From Marsupella aquatica (lineage: Eukaryota > Marchantiophyta): a stretch of 64,000 nt of DNA. Every line of letters starts with the position of its first letter. Position 1 is the first letter of the stretch. Under the pieces are notes generated by a model. The model saw only the letters and a list, made by a program, of their open reading frames with translations. It did no database searches and had not been told where the DNA came from. Positions 39,201-48,400 of the stretch are shown here, in pieces. The position numbers were made by a program, and so were the translations under genes. Where the stretch lies: assembly GCA_973895155.1 (NCBI GenBank), contig OZ316895.1, positions 6,200,001-6,264,000 of the forward strand. Reading direction: 5' to 3'.

Positions 39201-39480
39201 ACGACCTGGAGGTGAGGGGAGCTACACGATGAGTGGGCCATCAGAGTTCTCGCTCGAAGGGAAATGAAATGTACTAGTCCCCCTCCCAAGACCAGCATCA
39301 CAGATTCTCGTCGAAAATTCACAGAAACTGTACCTTGTAGGAGATCTGAAGGACCAGGATGAGAACCAGCAGGAGGACGAACCAATACGCGATGGGAAAC
39401 CGTCGCGCAGCACGCTTACAACGAAGCACATCCCCCCATCCCGGGGAGCTTCCAGTCTTAGACATAACGTTCCACCTCAT
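36272..39480 (-). CDS. CAP10-domain (POGLUT/rumi-like) glycosyltransferase, type II membrane protein
   Basis: A predicted Golgi/ER glycosyltransferase of the CAP10 family (DUF821), related to protein O-glucosyltransferases; the acceptor is unknown. Seven exons on the minus strand join in phase: 39480-39334, 39205-39008, 38580-37997, 37823-37631, 37394-37330, 36983-36758, 36613-36272, giving 584 aa. A short basic tail and one membrane span (YWFVLLLVLILVLQ, about 32-45) anchor it with the catalytic domain in the lumen. The CAP10 domain runs from about 184 to 560, with CPSYFHWIETDLAPW, FKGRLYLD, QTRAVFTVWG, FRYC at 289-292, PDWSFWGW at 303-310, AYWRGNP, ENQC, YKIYVEG, YYDFFMRGL and YDYMYHM. Five introns are GT-AG. 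The sixth (36757-36614) appears to be GC-AG, since only its GCAAGT donor keeps the frame. The start is the first ATG after an in-frame TGA 11 codons upstream. The C-terminal 60 residues are not family-typical. Confidence 0.93.
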
Positions 39481-42083
39481 TGCTCCCCAAGACTTGCTCT
39501 GCGCCTCTCAATCGTCCCGTCGCTGATGCAGCCGCTTCCACAAATGTTCCTCTGCTCCATATCCTTCAATTAACTTCCAAATGCTCTCTCCTGTATGCTC
39601 TAAAGGAGCACTCTACTGTGCAGAAGTCGCCGATGGAGAGCTGCCGATGAGGGCAACCTTTCTCCGCCACTTACGCCAACTTTTGGTCGACGATCAGGGA
39701 CCATTGACCCCTACTCCTTCTGCATCATATTTCCTGCGAGGAGGCACCGAATCCAATAGTCCTGCTTGGCAAGAAGTGAAACGAAAGAATTTAGCTGCCT
39801 GTCTCAATCGAAGAGCCAATCCCTATTTGTGCGTACTGTTCATGAGAGAAAAGGCATCCACTGTTGTCTGCTGTGGGACGGGACTATTCTCAATCCGGGA
39901 AATGGGCGAGCCTCCGTAGATAAGGACCGAATTCTTTCAGCCCGTGAGCTGAACAGAAGCTATTTCATTGAGCGAGATCGGTCTATGGAACGGTCACGTC
40001 GTCCCTTGAGAGCGAGTCGACGAAACGATTATTGGAAAGGAAATCAAGACAGGAATAGTGAGACAAACCAACGAGTCGAAGAATATTGTCTTCTCTGCTG
40101 AAGCAAAGAAGTTGACAACTTCCTCCGGGCTTGTGACTTGAGCACACAAGAAGAGTAATTTGAGGCAAGGTTACAAAATTCTGCTCCCTTTTGGAATTCG
40201 AGAAGAAAGAAAGAACAGATCGCTTGGCAGCCTCAGCTTAAATCTCTCTTGACTGAAGATTTTGCCAGTGCCAAGTCACCTCGAGCACCTTTTTCTTCGA
40301 GAACTCATCGAGTCTTTCGTCGTCTCGATTGACCAACAACAGGCACATAACTACAGCGGAGAGAGACAGCTGTGAGCAATCTATTTCGCTCCGTGCTGAA
40401 ATTGTTCCAGAGATTCTCAAAAAACTTATTTTATATCTCGAGGGTAGTAACGGGGTGCAGAGGGACTGTCCATGTACTACTAAGTACACCAACCACCTGC
40501 AGTGGGAAAACAAATCTTGAAGATTACATCATCATGCGGTGCTGCAGCAAACACAAGGATAGCCACCCTCAGAGCACCTACTGTACCAGCTGCCAGGAAT
40601 TTCTCTCTTCACTCGCATCCTTCCTCGTGTCCATCCACCTCAGCAGCTGTCAGACAGCAACTTCTCTCCTCTCCCTCCGAAATTGGTTTAAAAAACGCAT
40701 GTGTGTTGTGTGCTGGATTTCCGACCAGACGGCAGCACAGACAGCAAAGCAAACACCCGTACTTGTCGGAGTATTGCATGTCTACATCTCTCATATACTT
40801 CAAATCACTCTCTCATCTACACACAAACGTGAAAAGAATGTTTGGTCTTCTCCGGTTGGGCGGGAGGTAGAGAACAGAGCAAAAAAATCAGAGACTCCCC
40901 TTTGATTTGGTCCCTAAACCCTCCCTGTGTACAGTTTTCAATTCACTATCAATTCTCTTGACAACAGTAACTCTACTGATATACTCATGCTGAGACCGAT
41001 TCAGCAACCTTTTGATCTACGACAACCAGTACAACAGACCAGGGAAGAGCAACCGACCTGACGACTAATTGCATGCCAACGATTCCCTCTCTCGAAAACT
41101 GGGTTCCTGTTTGCTTCCTTGCAAACTACTGTCTGACTCTGAAAACTCATGTACCTCAAAACTAATCAAACTAATTCAAGTATAAGATCCACTTGACCAA
41201 CGCTATGTACCTACTGACCCATGCTGCAGAGCAAGGATTCACAAGAAACGACCTGACTTGTTACCATGATTTCTCCTCCCTCCCTCCAATCCAGACACGG
41301 TACACGTAGTCTACGCTACGTCTACTCGTTCTCTACCAAATTGAACAAAGTCCCACACGATGGCAGAGGTTTTGAGTGCTCCGCCAGCTGCAGACCAGAA
41401 ACTAAACCCCTGAACGAATTCAACGTTTCCTCATTCCACCCTTCCTCTGGCACTGTTCAGAGCCCGATGCGGAGGGTTTCTAGATTCGATAGCTACAATT
41501 CACACGGGACATACGGGCCAAGATTTCCAATCCTCTATCCAACTCCATGCAGCAGTAGTAGTAGGAGTAGTAGTAGTGCGCACATATCCTCATCGGAGAC
41601 CAATTCGAGTCTTTTCTCATCTACCCAACAAACACAGGAGAGCTGAGAAGTGATGCGATTCGTACCCTTGTGCACGAAGATGTCATTTCTGGTCAAGAAT
41701 TCTTCATCGCTGCTTCTGCAACTCTTTCATCACCGTCTCCTGTTCGCCGCTACTACTTCTTCCCTTGGATTGTCTCCATCGTTGGGAATTCCACAGACAA
41801 GTGAACAAGTCCAATTCAGTCGACGATATGTTCTCGTTTCTTTATTTTTCCGGGCGGGCATGAAAATTACACCCACTTTAAGGAATGGAGAATCATTCTA
41901 TCTATGGTCTTATCAACTGCACCAGGTACGCAATCACTACGTCAGTGATCAGTGACTTCTTTGCGTTGCAAAGAAGACTTTCGTTCAATCCGGCTGATGT
42001 CTGTTTGGCATCCATTAAAGGCTATTGCACTCCTTATTGGCTTCTTTCCCCACGGGGTGTCCCTTGCTCTATATTGGGCTCAG
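39481..42083. other. upstream region of glycosyltransferase gene and gene-less stretch
   Basis: The part next to 39480 should hold the promoter and leader of the minus-strand gene. Plus-strand frames at 39581-40101, 40372-40905 and 41266-41646 overlap one another, are rich in Ser, Cys and Arg, and show no family signature. I do not call them genes. Confidence 0.5.
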
Positions 42084-42264
42084 GCATTCACTATCTTTTA
42101 CTATGTTTTGGCCGGCTGGGGGGGGGGGGGGGGGTTGATGTTAGGGCTTCTAGTCAAATTGCTCTTTGTGTAACTCTTTAAGGTCATGTGATGAGCAATT
42201 ATGGTCCTTGTCCATTGATAGGACTCCACCTGTAAGTTTTAATGCCTCATAACAAAATCTCCTG

Positions 42265-42456
42265 ACTCTGTGCAAAGCTGAGGGTTGGAAACTTTTTGAA
42301 AATACTGACAGAGTGACAGGGTCATTGTGAGCTAATCATAACTAAACACATAACCTGAAAACTCTGTGCAAAGCTGAGGGTTGGAAACTGTTTGAAAATA
42401 CTGACAGAGTGACAGGGTCATTGTGAGCTAATCATAATTAAACACATAAACTGAAA
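42265..42456 (+). repeat. 96-bp tandem duplication
   Basis: Copies at 42265-42360 and 42361-42456 are head-to-tail and differ by only a few bases. Both begin 'actctgtgcaaagctgaggg'. Noncoding. Confidence 0.92.
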
Positions 42457-42570
42457 GTAGGATCAAATATGTATGTATTCCATTATGAGCTCACATGTTT
42501 CTCCCCTCACATGCAGATCAACATACAATTGTCATGTTCCTCGTAAAGTTCACTGTGTGTCCTTAATACT

Positions 42571-42708
42571 ATACTTTTTTTCCTTTTTTTAATTTTAAGG
42601 GAAATTTGTGAAACCCCACAGAAAGGGAAGAGTGAGCCACAACAGTTGAACCCAAGACCTATCAGTCTCTACTTAAGTGAGCTACCACAAAGTCATGCCT
42701 CTTTGGGC
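42571..42708 (-). mobile_element. tRNA-derived SINE, minus orientation
   Basis: On the minus strand there is a box-A-like 'tggtagctcacttaagtag' and, about 25 nt on, a box-B-like 'gggttcaactg'. It ends in an A-rich tail 'aaaattaaaaaaagg'. Perfect 11-bp target duplications 'tccttaatact' flank it at 42560-42570 and 42709-42719. The element is about 138 bp and differs from the SINE at 21608. The flanking duplication makes the call firm. Confidence 0.8.
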
Positions 42709-42722
42709 TCCTTAATACTCCT

Positions 42723-42739
42723 TAAACCCTAAACCCTAA
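42723..42739 (+). repeat. short telomere-like motif
   Basis: Two and a fraction units of CCCTAAA, the plant telomere repeat (taaaccctaaaccctaa), next to the SINE insertion. Too short to imply a former telomere. It may be chance or a telo-box. Confidence 0.5.
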
Positions 42740-42980
42740 TAAAACTTATACAGTTCACCCCGGCATTCTCTATCTTTTGGTGGGCGGAGGTGGTTGATGA
42801 TAGGGCTTCTAGCCAAATTGCTCTTTGTGACCCTCATATGGAGTTCACCCACGCTTTCACTATTTTTTGACAGGCTGAGGCAGTTGATGTTAGGGTTCTA
42901 GTCAAATTGCTCTTAGTGACCCTCCTATACAGTTCACCCTGGCTGGAGCTCTACCATGCGAGTCAATTTGTGGCTAAGTG

Positions 42981-43360
42981 GGACATTTGCTCTTTTTTGT
43001 TGTTTGGCTCATTTTGTTCTTTGAGAGTGTTTGGCTCTTTTTTCTTGTTTGGCAATTAGTTTTCTTGTTTGGCAGTCTGATATGTATGTACAAGGAAGGA
43101 GTAGTCCAACTTTGGCAGCTCTACAAAAGTGGCGAGTCGTCAATATCTGCATTATATACAAATATGAATAAACATATAACTGCAGAGGAACAACTATATG
43201 CCTTACCCGGAGACATGATCTCAACGGCCAAAAACCCAGTAAAGGGGAAAGCCAAAAGAATGTTTTTGGGAAAAGCCAAGAATTGAAAAGCCGAAGAGCC
43301 AAAAAGCCCAAATTAAAGCCCAAAAGCCCTAAAGCCCAAATGGCAAAAGAGCAAATGTCC
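42981..43360. mobile_element. 380-bp foldback (MITE-like) with 16-bp perfect ends
   Basis: The ends at 42981-42996 (ggacatttgctctttt) and 43345-43360 are exact inverted repeats. Internal sequence continues to pair loosely: 'tttggctctttt' words on the left face 'aagagccaaaaa' words on the right. A spurious frame (42978-43286) runs across it. I found no convincing target duplication, so the superfamily is undetermined. Confidence 0.6.
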
Positions 43361-44239
43361 TATCATCAAACACTGAGACTCCCAAAGAACAACAAGAGCT
43401 AACCATCAGATATTAAGAGCCGAACAAAGAGACAACCCAAAGGCAAAACACCCAATAAAGAGGAGAAACCAAGGGAAAGACCCAAGACAACCAAAGAGTC
43501 AAAAGCCCACCAGTCCAACAGCAAAAGAACTAAAGCCCTACCAACTACCACACTGAAATGCCCAGTCCTTTTGGGCTCTAATAGAACTCCTGGGTTTCGA
43601 GAAAAGGAACATAGATTCCTGGATTTGAGAACTAGACTTATTTGAAAGGGATCATGCAGTTTGGACTACTTCGTCCTTGTAATCCAGTCACATTCCAATA
43701 TAATCATAGAGCCTGGGTTTCAAGAAAAGGAAAATAGATTTATAGATTAAGCATTAGACTATTAGGACATCCAGATCTACACCCGTCACATCATTAGAGT
43801 TACTCACACTAATTGGAGAGCATAAATGTTTGGGCTCTACCCATGAACTAGTGCCACTCACTAAATGTGTTAAATATTTTAGGACACTAATTGTGCATAC
43901 ATGAATCAGTGTTACCTTGAATTGATCTCAAGAGTGGAAGTAAAACTACTCTACTCTGACAAATACACAAGGATTAGTGTGACTGGACTAAAGCAAAATT
44001 TCAAAATTTAGCCAGCTGTACTGATGAGCTATACTGACAAGTTGACTATAGTGGCTTGAGATGCCCTCCCAAGAAGTTGTTGGCCTGACTGTCCGGTGTC
44101 CTTCCACAGCAGTTTACCTCCTTGCCACCTCCTCCTCATGTACAATCATGTACTTGATTTCCTTTTCAATGAGCATTGTGGATTGTTGGAGCACGGTTTA
44201 GATTTTTTTTTGTTTTTTTTGTTTTTTTTTTTGAGGGTG
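43361..44239. repeat. purine-rich repeat copy B and short direct repeats
   Basis: About 43361-43560 resembles the purine-rich block at 9481-9868. A direct repeat follows: 43589-43642 and 43712-43765 share 'cctgggtttc(g/a)agaaaaggaa'. The end (44197-44232) is T-rich with runs of T broken by G. No gene is seen. Confidence 0.55.
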
Positions 44240-44594
44240 TGTTGAGCATAGACGACAATTGTAATAATAAGCACATGACACATCCAAAACGCAAGTAGTC
44301 GACACAAGAGATATGTGGTTCACCTCCTCAAGGCTACGTCCACGGGAACACACAAGAGAGCTTTATTGAACTCTAAGTCCATCGGTTATACCAAGTCTCT
44401 ACAGTTTAAGTTCTCCTCATCTCTCATGTGGCTCCATAACAATGAGCCCTCGAATGAGCCTAAGTTCCACTTATCCAAACAAACACCATTTGGCATATAG
44501 TGTGCATCCTAGTTAACCTAACCACATCTCCAACTATGGTCAGCCTAACTACGGTTACATGTCGTAACCCTAGACCTTGAGTAAATACCTAACA
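44240..44594 (-). repeat. copia-1 3' LTR
   Basis: 355 bp with TG...CA ends (plus strand: TGTTGAGC to CTAACA). It shares 'tgttgagcatagacgac' and 'gtggttcacctcc' with the copia-2 LTRs. The polypurine tract abuts at 44595-44606 (minus strand 'aagggggagat'). The outer flank is GGGTG (44235-44239). Its partner duplication is not in the window. Confidence 0.85.
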
Positions 44595-44785
44595 ATCTCC
44601 CCCTTGACTCTGGTCTAGGGGAGGGTAATACTGCTAACCTATATGATTCCTCAGCGGGAAATTCTGGACAAAAACCAAAATGGTTTGCCCTCTCTAACTA
44701 GAGCAAACCAGAACTAAGCCGTAGCCTATTACTATGAGTGAATAAGAGCATATATCAATAATTACAGCAAATGTTAAAAAAACCC

Positions 44786-45478
44786 CTACTTGTGACACAA
44801 TTGCAAAACATACAGCACGTCACGATGTCTAGAGAAACTTTTCAAAGGAATCACTTTGGTAAATGCCTCAACTGGGTTGAGTTTCCCATCTATCTTGACT
44901 AGCTCAAACAAATTATCAAACATAGTCTGCCTGATAAAATGGTACCTGACGTCTATGTGCTTCACTCTATTGTCCATCATTTGGTTCACAGCAAGGTGGA
45001 GCGCACTCTGACTATCACAATGGAGCTTCCAATTCCCCTGTGGCAATCTCATTTCAGTGATAAGTCTATCCAACCAAATCGCTTCCTTTGCTATTTTCAC
45101 TGCTGCAATTTACTCTGCTTCTGTAGTAGACTGAGCAATACACTTCTGCAAAGTAGACCTCCAACTTAATATGCATCCACCGCCAAGTGTGAACACGTAC
45201 CCTGTTGTTGATCTCCTTCGGTCCAGATCTTGTCCATAGTCAGAATCTATATAGCCAATCAATGATCTAGAATTCTTTGAATTTGCATCAAATAAAAGAC
45301 CATGATCCACGGTACTCTTCAAGTACCTGATAATCCACTTCACTACTTCCCAGTGTACCTTCCATGGATTCGACATGTACCTGCTCACCTTGCCCATAGC
45401 CATGGCAAGATCAAGTCTAGTGCAAGTCATCAAATATATTAGACTTCCCACTGCCTTATCATAAGGAACCTTTGACAT
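44786..45478 (-). pseudogene. copia-1 RNase H and RT connection region, broken
   Basis: Two in-frame minus segments (45478-45110 and 45100-44786) encode the copia connection domain and RNase H, separated by one in-frame TAA at 45110-45112. Visible motifs are YMSNPWKVHWE, STTGYVFTLGGG, QSTTEAE, CDSQSALHLA and HIDVRYHFIR, all standard for Ty1/copia. The segment ends about 190 bp before the LTR. Confidence 0.88.
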
Positions 45479-45622
45479 ATATCAGCCCCTTCTCTGTTGC
45501 ATTTGTGGGACAAAAAATTGATGACAATTTGAAGTGTGTAGCCCGGTGTGTAGCCAAAGGGGTACTTATTGGCTTACTATCCCCATGTTGAACCTAACAA
45601 TTACCTTTCTCGCATAACTACT

Positions 45623-45858
45623 CTATGTCAACCATAGCTTACCAGTCTCCAAGTCCCTAGTGATCTCCATACCCAAAATCCTCTTAGCTCGCCCTAGGTC
45701 CTTCATCTTAAACTCTGCACTGAGCAGTGCCTTAAGCTTAACAATCTTAGACCTATCCTTGGTCGCAATAAGCATGTGATCCACATAAAGTACTAAAACA
45801 ATGAACCCAAAGACAACATTCTTCACCAATTTCAAATATACACAAGGGTCAAAGTGGT
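45623..45858 (-). pseudogene. copia-1 reverse transcriptase fragment
   Basis: A fragment of RVT_2 reverse transcriptase with FDPCVYLK and GRAKRILGMEI. The catalytic box normally read as YVDD is YVDH here: the codon at 45776-45778 gives His, so this copy is inactive. It is separated from the downstream part by stops at about 45479-45622. It is cut upstream by foreign GC-rich sequence. Confidence 0.85.
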
Positions 45859-46198
45859 GGACCTCGCCACCCAGCGCCCTCACCAATCCCAGCACTCATG
45901 CCTAAGTGCCCCTGGTGCCCGAACGCCTCCACGGAATACCTCAAGCAAGCACCCTGGTGCCCCTTGCGGCCCCTCCCATACGAAGCCGGACTTGCTCACC
46001 TACACGACCGCCACTCAACGGTCCTCACTATCTATACAAGCAACCAAGCACCTCGGTAAGTAACCCTTCAGGATCTAGAATTTTCCAAGTCTAGCATCCT
46101 ACTCAAGCTCAACAGACGTTGGTAAATAGGTCAGCAATAGGTCCTCCCGATGCCATAAGCCGGAACCAGAGCCCACGCCCACTGTCCGTCCAGGACAG
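45858..46198 (-). mobile_element. probable terminal piece of a gypsy LTR, left of copia-2
   Basis: GC-rich sequence that interrupts copia-1 and is itself interrupted by copia-2 (target duplication GACAG at 46194-46198). Its continuation is at 60642. I infer it is the far end (U5 side) of the long gypsy LTR that starts at 62461. The inference rests on orientation and continuity; no second LTR is in the window to compare. Confidence 0.45.
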
Positions 46199-46525
46199 TG
46201 TTGAGCATAGACGACATTCATAACGGCAAGCCCATGAACCATCCAACGCACAATAGTCGACACAGAGAGATACGTGGTTCACCTCCATATGAGGCTATGT
46301 CCACGGGAACACACAAGAGCTTTACTGCACTATCAAGCATCCACAACACAAGCTCTCCCTATCTCTCAACTAGCTCCGTAACAATGAGCATAAGTTCCAC
46401 TAGGGTCTGGCATCAGCCCTGGCTATATACACAATAGCACTACCGCTAACATTAGCTAAGTCCTAACCCAAGTTAGCCTAACTATAGTTAGCTCATGAGT
46501 CACAAGACTAGAGCAATATCTAACA
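46199..46525 (-). repeat. copia-2 3' LTR
   Basis: 327 bp with TG...CA ends, matching 60293-60636. It lacks a 17-bp segment present in the other LTR (around 'ggccgactggccatacc'). Most differences are C/T or G/A changes, as expected from decay of methylated cytosines. Confidence 0.95.
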
Positions 46526-46536
46526 AACTCCCCCTT
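46526..46536 (-). other. copia-2 polypurine tract
   Basis: Minus-strand AAGGGGGAGTT immediately upstream of the 3' LTR. It is the primer site for plus-strand DNA synthesis in LTR retroelements. Confidence 0.85.
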
Positions 46537-46732
46537 GACTCTTGTCTTGGGGACTGGACTAAATGCTACCATATGGATTCCTCAGCGGGAAGTTCTAGAC
46601 AATCATCAAACCAGGTCTCCCCCTAAAAACCACAAGGGTTAACTAAGGGTTAACTAGAACTAAGCTGTAGCCTAACAGGAATAAGTAATCCATATACAAA
46701 TAGTCACACATTGTTAAATAACTCTACTTGCA

Positions 46733-47089
46733 CTACAACTGCAAAACCTGCAAAGTAGCACGGTGTCTTGAGAAACTCTCCAAAGGAATCACTTTGGTAA
46801 AAGCATCAACAGGATTGAGTTTTCCATCAATCTTGACTAGCTCAAAAGTTTTATCAGACACTGTTTGCCTGATAAAATGATACCTGATATCAATGTGCTT
46901 CACCCTGCTATCCATCACCTGGTTAGCAGCCAAGTGAAGAGCACTTTGACTATCACAGTTTAGAGTCATTTTGCCATGCTCTAAACCCATCTCCGCGATC
47001 AACTTGTCCAACCAAATTTCTTCCTTTGCTGCTTCTGCTGCTGCAACATACTCTGCTTCTGTAGTAGACTGAGATATGCACTTCTGCAA
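46733..47089 (-). pseudogene. copia-2 RNase H, C-terminal part of pol
   Basis: An open 118-codon minus frame with QSTTEAEYVAAAEAAKE, NCDSQSALHLA and HIDIRYHFIR, the copia RNase H core. Acidic catalytic positions look intact in this piece. It was separated from the rest of pol by insertion of the element at 47115-54673. Confidence 0.9.
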
Positions 47090-47114
47090 GGTAGATTTCC
47101 AACTGATACATCCT

Positions 47115-47455
47115 TGTGATGCCTAGCCAGGAATCACTAGGCCGGTTTACATGGTAAAAGCAGGAGTGTACCCTGGAAACACCTTAGTATAGTAACAAGA
47201 CAAGGAAAATATAAACAATTAAGGGTGACTATGGAACCCGGGCCGAGGCCGGAAGTAAGGACGTCGGGGGAGAGAACACGATTAGGGTTAGGGCGCGCTA
47301 AGCGTCGGCGGCTAGGGGTGACCAACGGGAGGGAAGACCAGAGGAGGAGAGGGGTAAGGACCGCTCGCGAGGAATAGTGGCTCATTTGCAAGCACGAACT
47401 GAGCAGACGACTACGGGAGGCCAAATACTATCAACTGCTTAGGCAAGCACTCTGG
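47115..47455 (+). other. left terminal region of the nested element
   Basis: 340 bp between the element end and the first open frame. It starts TGTGATGCCTAGCCAGG. No primer-binding site complementary to a common tRNA was recognised. It contains an 'attagggttaggg' string at about 47281. Confidence 0.5.
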
Positions 47456-48400
47456 ATGGGAACAGATACCAACGATCGAGTCAAGGAGGGTATGAGCAAC
47501 GTCAATCAAGCGGCACATTTTTGGGGATGCCTGTTCAAACGGGCAACTGAGTACATTGGGACTTACGAGGACGAAGAATCAGAGAGAGCAGCTCGAGAAT
47601 GGCAGGAGCTCGCTCGACTGTGGGAGCTGCAGAAGTCTGCCTTCTTAGGAGGAGAACTCATCAAGGCCGAGTTCTTGTGGACTCCTACTGCCAATCAGCT
47701 CGATGACCTTCTGTTTTGCGAAGACAGAATCGTCGGCATTCAGGAAGCCATCAACCGCTGCAACGACGCGCACTGGGAGTTGAAGGGTAGCACGGAAGGG
47801 TGGACAAAGGCAACTGTGCTAGGAGAAACATCCACGGCAGCCGAGATGAAGAGGAAAGGAAACAACAACGAAGAGGCCACCCTGACAAAAAGAACGAGGT
47901 CAGCGGCACCAAGGAAACCAACAGAGCAGCAGAACAGGAGGCAGGGAGAAGCCAAAGAGGAGGAGGTCGATCCCATCAATGCCATTCCAACAAATGATGA
48001 CACCTGGAAAGGCTGGGCGGTGACCCTACCAGAGGAAGTGCAATTACATTTTGCACGGGAGGAGGATGCATGCTTTACGGCCATGCAGACCAAGAAGTAT
48101 TAGGGCTTCATGGCCGGATCCGGCTTGGAAGCCTTCGTAAGATTACCATGGCTGAAGCTGGAGGTGCCGGACTCAGACTTATTAGAATTCGTGGGATCAT
48201 GGGAACCCGAGACCAATTCCACGAGGGTGTATGGGAAGGATTTCTATCTCACTCCCCGGGTGATTGCCGAGGTGTTTGGCTTGCTGATGGGTAATAAGAC
48301 CAAGGTTGATACCAGGAAGACCTTACCTGACAAGGAGTTCCGGTCGTTCCCAGGACCATCAACGAAGAATGGCTTCTTCCGGTGTCGTCGGGATGAATAA
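47456..48400 (+). pseudogene. N-terminal part of nested-element protein, one in-frame stop
   Basis: Two adjoining frames (47456-48103 and 48104-48400) are in register and separated only by a TAG at 48101-48103, so they were probably one reading frame of over 300 codons. The first part is charged, with Trp- and Glu-rich helices (REWQELARLWELQKSAF) and a basic stretch near 48000. The second part has DLLEFVGSWEPETNS and GKDFYLTPRVIAEVFGLLMG, which resembles in style the poorly characterised proteins of plant transposons. I do not recognise an enzyme. The frame ends with TAA TAG at 48398-48403. Confidence 0.6.

Larger units (their letters stand above)
42084..42925 (+). repeat. three degenerate ~80-90-bp repeats around a 17-bp poly-G run
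   Basis: The pattern 'ttcactatcttt...ggctg(g)n-ttgatgttagggcttctagtcaaattgctctttgtg' occurs at about 42088-42178, 42766-42831 and 42853-42922. The first copy carries an uninterrupted run of 17 G (42118-42134) where the others have short G-rich strings. Other repeats and a SINE lie between copies 1 and 2. Confidence 0.7.
44240..45857 (-). mobile_element. copia-1: 3' part of a diverged Ty1/copia element
   Basis: Minus-oriented remnant of a copia retrotransposon: a 3' LTR at 44240-44594, a polypurine tract, RNase H and part of reverse transcriptase. The LTR is related to but clearly diverged from those of copia-2, so it belongs to an older or separate subfamily. Its 5' part is cut at about 45858 inside the reverse transcriptase by GC-rich sequence that I read as the end of a gypsy LTR. 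The missing 5' half may lie beyond the right edge of the window. Confidence 0.85.

Noticed and set aside
39581-41646. Series of plus-strand frames upstream of the glycosyltransferase gene
   Set aside because: They overlap each other, have biased composition and show no conserved motif. They are more likely promoter and leader DNA of the minus-strand gene.
42723-42739. Interstitial telomere
   Set aside because: Only about two CCCTAAA units are present, which is too short to distinguish from chance or a promoter telo-box.
47740-48093. Minus-strand frame across the nested-element gene
   Set aside because: It is the complement of the plus-strand coding frame, with Ser/Ala-rich shadow composition.
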